From CAZTLE01 sp964614415 (lineage in GTDB: Bacteria > Bacteroidota > Bacteroidia > Flavobacteriales > Flavobacteriaceae), in the NCBI GenBank assembly GCA_964614415.1, contig CAZTLE010000211.1, positions 1-6,755 on the forward strand: a stretch of DNA of 6,755 nt, read 5' to 3'. This document shows, one piece after another, positions 1 through 5,725 of the stretch (the stretch's first letter is position 1; every line of letters starts with the position of its first letter). A model generated the notes under the pieces. The model was given only the letters and a program-made list of their open reading frames with translations, was not told the origin of the DNA and made no database searches. The position numbers and the translations under genes were made by a program.

Positions 1-25
1 CTATCAAAAATATTTTATCGGGCTG

Positions 26-56
26 TTTGGCAAAGTAAAAAATGGTTGTATATTTG
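26..56 (+). promoter_or_regulatory. Bacteroidota-type promoter of rpmH
   Basis: A TTTG -33 element lies at 26-29 and a complete TAnnTTTG -7 element (TATATTTG) at 49-56, separated by 19 bases. This matches the known consensus for the primary sigma factor of Bacteroidota. Transcription should begin a few bases after 60, giving a leader of roughly 55-60 bases before the rpmH start at 120. The promoter also argues against the longer in-frame start at 42, because that ATG lies between the two promoter elements and would not be transcribed from here. Confidence 0.85.
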
Positions 57-119
57 CACCCGACTTTTACGAAGGTCTGTAGAAACAAATTTTTTTCAGA
101 AGATTTAATTCAGATAGAA

Positions 120-278
120 ATGAAAAGAACATTTCAGCCATCAAAAAGGAAAAGGAGAAATAAGCACGGTTTCAGAGAGCGAATGGCTACTGTAAACGGA
201 AGAAAAGTATTGGCTGCTCGGAGAGCGAAAGGCCGAAAGAAACTATCTGTATCTTCAGAAGCTCGTCACAAGAAATAA
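120..278 (+). CDS. rpmH: 50S ribosomal protein L34
   Basis: This encodes a 52-residue, very basic protein, a structural component of the large ribosomal subunit that binds 23S rRNA. The N-terminus MKRTFQPSKRKRRNKHGFR and the following RMATVNGRKVLAARRAKGR are the L34 family signature almost throughout. E. coli L34 has 46 residues; this one carries a few extra residues at the C-terminus (SSEARHKK), which is unremarkable. The ATG at 120 is chosen over the in-frame ATG at 42 because family homology begins exactly there and the upstream ATG sits inside the promoter. No Shine-Dalgarno sequence precedes it; the upstream bases are A/T-rich, as is usual in this phylum. The gene appears to be a single-gene transcript, with its own promoter and a terminator about 20 bases after the stop. 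The usual partner rnpA does not follow. Confidence 0.97.
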   Translation: MKRTFQPSKRKRRNKHGFRERMATVNGRKVLAARRAKGRKKLSVSSEARHKK

Positions 279-296
279 TGTTGATAACTCATAAAT

Positions 297-332
297 AAAA
301 AGGTGTTGTTTTAATTACAACACCTTTTTTTT
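297..332 (+). terminator. Intrinsic terminator after rpmH
   Basis: GGTGTTGT at 302-309 pairs with ACAACACC at 317-324 around a 7-base loop. A run of A at 297-301 pairs with the start of the T tract at 325-332. The stem is only moderately GC-rich but the T tract is long. The A-run on the other side means it could also act on the opposite strand. It separates rpmH from carB, although some read-through into carB is possible. Confidence 0.88.
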
Positions 333-348
333 ATACCCATACGCATCG

Positions 349-356
349 TAAATTTA
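349..356 (+). promoter_or_regulatory. Candidate -7 element for carB
   Basis: TAAATTTA matches TAnnTTTG at every fixed position but the last, and would place the transcript start about 20 bases before the carB ATG. No clear TTTG lies at the expected -33 distance; that position falls in the T tract of the rpmH terminator. The call is therefore weak. The alternative is transcription by read-through from rpmH. Confidence 0.3.
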
Positions 357-382
357 ACGCACCTTAAAAAGTACCTTTCCAA

Positions 383-3235
383 ATGCCAAAAAATTCAAAT
401 CTCAAGTCCGTTCTTATAATAGGTTCGGGTCCCATTATTATTGGGCAAGCCTGCGAATTTGATTACTCCGGATCCCAGTCATTACGATCTCTCAGGGAAG
501 ACGGAATTGAAACCATTCTCATTAATTCCAATCCGGCAACTATCATGACCGATCCTTCGATGGCCGATCATGTTTACCTGCTGCCACTTACAACCAAGTC
601 GATCGTCAAAGTACTCAAGGAACATCCACAGATTGATGCGGTTCTTCCAACTATGGGAGGGCAAACCGCATTGAATCTTGCCATTGAGGCCGACGACAAG
701 GGTATCTGGAAAGATTTTGGTGTTGAGTTGATAGGTGTAGACATCGACGCCATTAATATTACCGAAGATCGTGAACAGTTTAGGGAACTCATGACCAAAA
801 TTGGAATTCCTATGGCACCACAGCTAACTGCCAACAGTTACCTGAAAGGGAAGGAAATTGCCCAGGAGTTTGGGTTTCCATTGGTGATCCGTTCCTCGTT
901 TACACTGGGAGGTGCGGGAGCGTCCATAGTGTATAAGGCGGAAGATTTTGATGAGCTACTGAAACGAGGGTTGGAAGTTTCCCCGATTCACGAGGTAATG
1001 ATCGACAAAGCCATGATGGGGTGGAAGGAGTACGAACTCGAATTGCTGCGCGATAAGAATGACAACGTGGTGATTATCTGTACCATTGAGAATATGGACC
1101 CTATGGGGATTCATACCGGTGACAGTATCACGGTTGCACCGGCCATGACCTTAAGCGATACTACTTTCCAACGGATGCGGGATATGGCGATCAAAATGAT
1201 GCGCGCCATTGGAGACTTTGCAGGAGGTTGTAACGTACAGTTCGCGGTTAGCCCGGATGAAGAAGAGGAGATCATCGCGATTGAGATCAATCCACGGGTA
1301 AGCCGTTCATCGGCCCTGGCATCCAAAGCTACTGGATATCCGATTGCCAAGGTCGCATCCAAGTTGGCCATAGGGTACTCCCTGGATGAATTGAGCAATC
1401 AAATTACCGGTTCTACTTCGGCTCTGTTTGAACCTACCCTGGATTATGTGATCGTAAAGATCCCTCGTTGGAACTTTGACAAATTTGAAGGAGCCGATCG
1501 TACCCTCGGACTTCAGATGAAGGCGGTAGGAGAGGTTATGGGAATAGGCCGTTCCTTCCAGGAAGCGTTGCACAAGGCCACACAATCCCTGGAAATAAAA
1601 CGAAACGGTTTGGGAGCCGATGGAAAGAGCTATACCAATTACGAACAGATCATCGAAAAACTGCAATATGCCAGTTGGGATCGGGTTTTCGTAATATACG
1701 ATGCCATTCAGTTGGGAATCCCGTTGAGCCGTATCCATGAGATCACCAAGATCGATATGTGGTACCTCAGGCAGTATGAAGAGCTGTTCATGCTGGAAAA
1801 AGAAATATCCAAATATACTATAGACACACTCCCCAGAGAGCTACTTCTTGAATCCAAACAAAAAGGATACGGAGACCGTCAAATTGCCCATATGTTGGGG
1901 TGCCTGGAGAGCCAGGTGTACAAAAAACGTGAGGAACTGGGTATTCAGCGTGTCTATAAACTGGTAGATACCTGTGCCGCCGAATTCCGCGCCCAGACCC
2001 CATACTACTACTCAACCTTCGAAAACGAGATGGAGTTGACCAACGGCGAACGGTACTCGGAAAACGATAGTGAGGTGACTGACCGCAAGAAGATCGTGGT
2101 ATTGGGATCCGGTCCGAACCGTATCGGACAGGGAATCGAGTTCGACTATTGTTGTGTGCACGGAGTGTTGGCAGCTGCCGAGGCAGGTTACGAGACCATC
2201 ATGATTAACTGTAACCCGGAAACGGTCTCTACCGATTTCGACGTGGCAGACAAGCTATACTTCGAACCCGTATTCTGGGAGCACATTTACGACATCATTC
2301 GACACGAAAAACCGGAGGGTGTGATCGTTCAGTTGGGAGGGCAAACCGCGCTCAAACTGGCTGAGAAACTGGATAGATACGGCATCAAGATCATGGGAAC
2401 GACCTTCGAGTCTCTGGATCTGGCGGAAGATCGCGGAAGCTTCTCTACACTGTTAAAAGACAACGGAATTCCATATCCAAGATTCGGAACAGCGGAAACA
2501 ACGGAGGAAGCATTGAAGTTGGCCGATGAACTGGACTTCCCGCTGCTGATTCGTCCTTCCTATGTTTTGGGCGGTCAGGGGATGAAGATCGTGATCAACA
2601 AGCGTGAGTTGGAAGAGCACGTAGTAGATCTGTTACGCAAGATTCCGAACAACAAGCTGCTATTGGATCACTATCTCGACGGAGCCATTGAAGCTGAAGC
2701 AGATGCTATCTGTGATGGCGAGAATGTGTATATCATTGGGATCATGGAACACATTGAACCTTGTGGGATACACTCGGGTGATTCGAACGCTACATTACCG
2801 CCCTTTAACCTGGGTGAGTTCGTGATGGAACAGATTAAGGATCACACCAAAAAAATTGCTTTGGCACTTAATACCGTTGGTCTCATCAATATTCAGTTTG
2901 CTATTAAGGACGATAAAGTGTACATCATAGAAGCAAACCCAAGAGCATCACGTACGGTACCCTTCATAGCAAAAGCCTATGGCGAGCCCTATGTAAACTA
3001 CGCCACTAAGATCATGCTCGGAAAGAATAGGTTGTCTGATTTTAAATTTGATCCACATTTGGAAGGGTTCGCTATCAAGCAGCCTGTATTCAGTTTCAAC
3101 AAATTCCCGAAGGTGAATAAACAACTTGGCCCGGAAATGAAGAGTACCGGTGAGAGCATTTTGTTTATCGATAGTCTTAAGGATGACGAGTTTTATGAGC
3201 TGTACTCGAGAAGAAAAATGTACCTCACTAAGTAG
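383..3235 (+). CDS. carB: Carbamoyl-phosphate synthase large subunit, short form lacking the allosteric domain
   Basis: CarB uses ammonia channelled from the glutaminase subunit CarA, bicarbonate and two ATP to make carbamoyl phosphate in the cytoplasm, feeding pyrimidine and arginine synthesis. The 950 residues show the classic internal duplication. The first half begins with GSGPIIIGQ (14-22), has R170 and GGAG of the first ATP-grasp site, H244 in GIHTGDS, and metal and ATP ligands E301/N303/R305. The oligomerisation region follows at about 405-560. The second half begins with GSGPNRIGQ (575-583), with R724, GGQG, H797 in GIHSGDS, and E850/N852/R854. Both active sites therefore look intact. 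The protein stops 26 residues after LGPEMKSTGE (915-924). E. coli CarB (1073 residues) continues there into an MGS-type domain that binds UMP, IMP and ornithine. A terminator follows at once, so no displaced domain remains. From memory, about 950 residues is usual in flavobacteria, so this is probably a lineage trait rather than a truncation. carA is not adjacent. Confidence 0.97.
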   Translation: MPKNSNLKSVLIIGSGPIIIGQACEFDYSGSQSLRSLREDGIETILINSNPATIMTDPSMADHVYLLPLTTKSIVKVLKEHPQIDAVLPTMGGQTALNLAIEADDKGIWKDFGVELIGVDIDAINITEDREQFRELMTKIGIPMAPQLTANSYLKGKEIAQEFGFPLVIRSSFTLGGAGASIVYKAEDFDELLKRGLEVSPIHEVMIDKAMMGWKEYELELLRDKNDNVVIICTIENMDPMGIHTGDSITVAPAMTLSDTTFQRMRDMAIKMMRAIGDFAGGCNVQFAVSPDEEEEIIAIEINPRVSRSSALASKATGYPIAKVASKLAIGYSLDELSNQITGSTSALFEPTLDYVIVKIPRWNFDKFEGADRTLGLQMKAVGEVMGIGRSFQEALHKATQSLEIKRNGLGADGKSYTNYEQIIEKLQYASWDRVFVIYDAIQLGIPLSRIHEITKIDMWYLRQYEELFMLEKEISKYTIDTLPRELLLESKQKGYGDRQIAHMLGCLESQVYKKREELGIQRVYKLVDTCAAEFRAQTPYYYSTFENEMELTNGERYSENDSEVTDRKKIVVLGSGPNRIGQGIEFDYCCVHGVLAAAEAGYETIMINCNPETVSTDFDVADKLYFEPVFWEHIYDIIRHEKPEGVIVQLGGQTALKLAEKLDRYGIKIMGTTFESLDLAEDRGSFSTLLKDNGIPYPRFGTAETTEEALKLADELDFPLLIRPSYVLGGQGMKIVINKRELEEHVVDLLRKIPNNKLLLDHYLDGAIEAEADAICDGENVYIIGIMEHIEPCGIHSGDSNATLPPFNLGEFVMEQIKDHTKKIALALNTVGLINIQFAIKDDKVYIIEANPRASRTVPFIAKAYGEPYVNYATKIMLGKNRLSDFKFDPHLEGFAIKQPVFSFNKFPKVNKQLGPEMKSTGESILFIDSLKDDEFYELYSRRKMYLTK

Positions 3236-3258
3236 TTGAAATTCAAAACTATAAAGAT

Positions 3259-3286
3259 AAAAGCCGGTGATTTCACCGGCTTTTTT
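3259..3286 (+). terminator. Intrinsic terminator after carB
   Basis: GCCGGTG at 3263-3269 pairs with CACCGGC at 3274-3280 around a 4-base ATTT loop. It is flanked by AAAA at 3259-3262 and a six-base T tract at 3281-3286. This is a strong, compact hairpin 23 bases after the carB stop. It separates the carB transcript from the envelope gene group downstream. Confidence 0.93.
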
Positions 3287-3290
3287 ATTA

Positions 3291-3445
3291 CTTTTTTGTT
3301 TAAGTGTTTAGGAATTTTAAGACCTAAGTTGTTCTTAAGATGAGGGGCTTATGTTCAAGATTACACATGCAGGAGATTCAGGATTTTCAAATTGGCCTGA
3401 AGTTTGAAATGAAATCGTCACGAGGAAATGGGTGACATAGGTAGC
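3291..3445. other. AT-rich non-coding spacer with small inverted repeats
   Basis: No recognisable gene lies here. Several short inverted repeats can be seen. TTAAGA (3317-3322) pairs with TCTTAA (3333-3338). TTCAGG (3377-3382) pairs with CCTGAA (3396-3401). TTTCAAA (3385-3391) pairs with TTTGAAA (3403-3409). The last two interleave, so they are either alternative hairpins or a pseudoknot-like arrangement. A 31-codon open frame at 3340-3435 has no visible ribosome binding site, promoter or family resemblance and is not called. The arms are short enough to arise by chance in AT-rich DNA. Confidence 0.3.
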
Positions 3446-3476
3446 TTCATATTATAAAAAATGATCCGTATCTTTC
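3446..3476 (+). promoter_or_regulatory. Candidate promoter for the envelope gene group
   Basis: TATCTTTC at 3469-3476 matches the Bacteroidota -7 consensus TAnnTTTG except at the last base. A poor -33 match, TTCA at 3446-3449, lies 19 bases upstream. Transcription would start about 10 bases before the ATG at 3493, a short leader. A promoter must exist somewhere between the carB terminator and 3493, but this exact placement is tentative. Confidence 0.35.
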
Positions 3477-3492
3477 TTAAAAAACTGATCCT

Positions 3493-3858
3493 ATGAGAAT
3501 CTATGGTTACTTACTATTAATTGGAAGTATGACGTTGTACGGATGTACGGCAAACACCTTTGACGATTTGGAACCTGTGCAAACCAATGAGGTTGAAACG
3601 GTTACATTTCAAGACATCAAGTTTGTTTTCGACAACATCTGCCAACAATGCCATTCGAACCCACCTCAAAACGGTGCTCCGATGCCTCTGGTAACATTTG
3701 ATAATGTTCGTGAGGCAGTGCAGAATCGTGGGCTATTGGATCGTATAAGCCGACCTGACGGAGCTCCCGGGCTAATGCCGTTAGGCGGTCCCAGACTGCC
3801 TCAAACAACGATAGATCTCATTATGCAATGGAATGATGACGGATTGTTGGAGAACTAA
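3493..3858 (+). CDS. Small c-type cytochrome lipoprotein
   Basis: This encodes a 121-residue exported lipoprotein. The N-terminal hydrophobic segment ends in a lipobox (LYGC) with the lipidated cysteine at residue 18, cut by signal peptidase II. A covalent heme c site, CQQCH, lies at residues 50-54. Met95 in GLMPLGGPRLP, 41 residues after the heme histidine, is the likely distal ligand; Met64 is an alternative. The mature part is about 100 residues, so this is a minimal one-heme electron carrier tethered to a membrane facing the periplasm or, possibly, the surface. Acidic residues follow the cysteine only at +7 and +8, so a surface-export signal of the flavobacterial type is uncertain. It is the first of four closely spaced plus-strand genes, with 35 bases to the next. 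The electron donor and acceptor cannot be read from the sequence. Heme attachment is inferred from the motif; the gene itself is clear. Confidence 0.85.
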   Translation: MRIYGYLLLIGSMTLYGCTANTFDDLEPVQTNEVETVTFQDIKFVFDNICQQCHSNPPQNGAPMPLVTFDNVREAVQNRGLLDRISRPDGAPGLMPLGGPRLPQTTIDLIMQWNDDGLLEN

Positions 3859-3893
3859 TTGAACGAAAGGAGAATAACTAAAAAATAACAACA

Positions 3894-4436
3894 GTGAAAG
3901 CAATGTATCTATGTGTGTTGTGTTTATTTGTAACAACAGCGCTAACCGCACAAAAGTATTCCACCAAAACAGGACAAATCAGTTTTGAAGCATCCGTTCC
4001 TTCCTTTGAAGAAGTAAAGGCCAAGAATGAGAACGTAAGTGCCATATTGAATATGGACACAGGCGATTTTGCCTCTCTGGCACTTATGAATGGTTTCCGT
4101 TTTAAAGTAGCCCTAATGGAGGAGCACTTCAATGAGAACTACGTGGAATCCGCCAAGTACCCCAAAACAACTTTTAGAGGTAAAATCCAGGGATTCAATC
4201 CCTCCGAACTTTCTGAGACCGAAAAAGAATATACCGTTTCCGGTACGATTACGATGCATGGAGAATCCAAATCCATCGAAGCTCCCATTCGCATTAAGAA
4301 AGAGGGAGAGACAATCATGATTACCACCGACTTCGTACTACAACCGGGAGATTTCAATATTAAAATACCAAAGATCGTAAGCAAGAAAATAGCCGATGAC
4401 GTAAACGTTTCGGCCACCTATTCATTAAGCAACTAA
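3894..4436 (+). CDS. YceI family secreted lipocalin-like protein
   Basis: This encodes a 180-residue protein with a signal peptide (MKAMYLCVLCLFVTTALTA, likely cut before Gln20), so it acts in the periplasm. The YceI signature is clear: EEHFNENYVESAKYPKTTF (76-94) followed by RGKI, then TMHGESKSI (120-128), DFVLQPGDFNI (146-156) and a C-terminal strand ending SATYSL. YceI proteins form a long beta-barrel that binds polyisoprenoid or quinone-like lipids in a central pocket; the ligand here is unknown. The GTG at 3894 is preferred because the following Lys gives a normal signal-peptide n-region. The in-frame ATG at 3903 would also leave a hydrophobic leader but no basic residue. An AAAGGAG at 3866-3872 is too far upstream to be a ribosome binding site for either. 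It sits between the cytochrome and the OB-fold gene (10 bases), consistent with co-transcription. A lipid or quinone partner role for the cytochrome is inference. Confidence 0.92.
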   Translation: MKAMYLCVLCLFVTTALTAQKYSTKTGQISFEASVPSFEEVKAKNENVSAILNMDTGDFASLALMNGFRFKVALMEEHFNENYVESAKYPKTTFRGKIQGFNPSELSETEKEYTVSGTITMHGESKSIEAPIRIKKEGETIMITTDFVLQPGDFNIKIPKIVSKKIADDVNVSATYSLSN

Positions 4437-4446
4437 CAACCAAACC

Positions 4447-4827
4447 ATGTCACGACGAGGGAAAAAACTACTCATAGCCGTATTGTTACTGGCGGTAGCC
4501 GGATACTTTGGCTATAACTATCTGTATCAGGATCACAGGGATATCCAATCGGAAGAGTCTGCCCTGGAGATCAGCAGCTCGGATTTACTGGATATGTTCA
4601 AAGCCAATGATACTCCGGAAATATTGAATGGAACAATAACCGTTACCGGGACCATTACTCAGACTGAGGCCAATGCTGTTGTGCTGGATGAAAGTGTGCA
4701 TTGTACGTTTGCCGAGGGTCTGGACGGGCTATCCGTGGGGTCGAGTGTGAAGATCAAGGGCCGCTGTATAGGTTACGATGACCTTTTCGAAATCGTTAAA
4801 CTGGATCAGTCTTCTGTTCTTAAATAA
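4447..4827 (+). CDS. Membrane-anchored OB-fold protein, tRNA_anti-like family
   Basis: This encodes a 126-residue protein. A basic N-terminus (MSRRGKK) precedes one hydrophobic segment at about residues 8-27, with no obvious cleavage site, so it is probably an inner-membrane anchor with the rest in the periplasm. Residues 45-122 alternate strands in an OB-fold pattern: LNGTITVTGTITQTEANAVV, then VHCTFAEGL, then GSSVKIKGRCIGYDDLFEIV. This resembles the tRNA_anti-like family of Bacteroidota envelope proteins, whose name reflects fold similarity only, not tRNA binding. Cys86 and Cys107 fall in consecutive predicted strands and could form a disulfide or bind a ligand. The layout (N-terminal anchor plus OB-fold) recalls the heme chaperone CcmE, but the CcmE heme-binding HxxxY motif is absent. 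It starts 10 bases after the YceI stop and ends 14 bases before the barrel gene. Function is unknown. Confidence 0.85.
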   Translation: MSRRGKKLLIAVLLLAVAGYFGYNYLYQDHRDIQSEESALEISSSDLLDMFKANDTPEILNGTITVTGTITQTEANAVVLDESVHCTFAEGLDGLSVGSSVKIKGRCIGYDDLFEIVKLDQSSVLK

Positions 4828-4841
4828 TCAACTAACTAACT

Positions 4842-5723
4842 ATGAAAAAGATCGCATTTCTTTTACTGTTCTTGCCCGGATTATTAATGGCTCAGGATGA
4901 CCTTTTGGGCGAGCTGGAAGCTGATGCCGAAGTGGATACCTCGGTGAAGGCGGCGTTTAAAGGTCTAAAGGTGGTGAATTTTGAATCCACAAAGCTTGCC
5001 AATAAGAAGGCCTTTTATCTGGTGGTCTCCCACCGCTTCGGGACCGTGAAGAACGGATTCGACGATTTCTTTGGGCTCGATAATGCCGTGACCCAGATCA
5101 AGTTCATCTATGGCGTGAACGATTGGTTGAACCTGGGCGTCGCCCGAAGCTCTTTTCAGAAGAAGTACGGTCTGCATGCCAAATACCGACTTATTCAGCA
5201 AAAACAAGACGGATCTCCCTTCACAGTTGTAGGATATAACCTTGTAACAGCCAACACTGCTTTGGATTCCGATCTGTTTACTAATCTTAGTTTTGAAGAT
5301 CGCCTGGCGTATACTACTCAGATACTTATATCCCATAAGGCGAGTGAAGATCTTTCGCTGCTCCTGGCCCCTACATATTTACACGAGAATCTGGCGACAC
5401 GCAGTTTTCAACCGGGGCCCAATAATTCTACGCTGGCGTTCGATGAGGAGAACGATCAGTTTATGGTAGGTGTGGGTGGCCGTTATAAATTGACAACGCG
5501 CTGGAGTATTAATGTAGACTACGGGATTCACTTGAATCGCAACAGTAACTCCAATTTCAGAAATCCGTTATCCATTGGTGTAGATCTGGAAACCGGCGGA
5601 CACGTGTTTCAGATGCACTTTACCAATGCCCAGGGAATGTTTGAAGATTCCTTTATTCACGGAGAAGGGGACTGGGGTGATGGCGATTTCTTCTTCGGAT
5701 TCAACTTAAGCCGGGTATTCTAG
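4842..5723 (+). CDS. DUF5777-type outer-membrane beta-barrel protein
   Basis: This encodes a 293-residue protein with a signal peptide (MKKIAFLLLFLPGLLMA, likely cut before Gln18). The mature part has many alternating amphipathic strands separated by polar turns, for example around residues 58-70, 82-105 and 205-230. It ends in a terminal Phe (GFNLSRVF), the usual recognition signal for beta-barrel assembly in the outer membrane. SHRFGTVKNG near residue 63, and the C-terminal block with ETGGHVFQMHFTNAQGMFE, match my recollection of the Bacteroidota family DUF5777, which has no established function. Several histidines occur in these conserved blocks. It is the last gene of the four-gene group, 14 bases after the OB-fold gene. 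The stop lies only two bases from the stop of the opposing ABC exporter gene, with no terminator between. Whether it is a channel, a receptor or a docking site for the neighbouring cytochrome and YceI proteins cannot be told from sequence. Confidence 0.87.
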   Translation: MKKIAFLLLFLPGLLMAQDDLLGELEADAEVDTSVKAAFKGLKVVNFESTKLANKKAFYLVVSHRFGTVKNGFDDFFGLDNAVTQIKFIYGVNDWLNLGVARSSFQKKYGLHAKYRLIQQKQDGSPFTVVGYNLVTANTALDSDLFTNLSFEDRLAYTTQILISHKASEDLSLLLAPTYLHENLATRSFQPGPNNSTLAFDEENDQFMVGVGGRYKLTTRWSINVDYGIHLNRNSNSNFRNPLSIGVDLETGGHVFQMHFTNAQGMFEDSFIHGEGDWGDGDFFFGFNLSRVF

Positions 5724-5725
5724 AT

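Noticed and set aside
42..119. N-terminal extension of L34 from the in-frame ATG at 42
   Set aside because: The ATG lies between the -33 and -7 promoter elements, and L34 homology begins exactly at the ATG at 120.
372..379. TACCTTTC as a -7 element for carB
   Set aside because: It would put the transcript start at or inside the carB ATG, and there is no -33 element at the right distance.
1111..1738. Long minus-strand open frames inside carB
   Set aside because: They are antisense shadows of a strongly conserved coding frame and have no protein-like motifs.
3340..3435. A 31-codon open frame in the spacer after carB
   Set aside because: It has no ribosome binding site, no promoter at the right distance and no recognisable family; frames of this length are expected by chance.
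4132..4320. Alternative plus-strand frame inside the YceI gene
   Set aside because: It overlaps the conserved YceI signature in another frame and has no signal peptide or domain.
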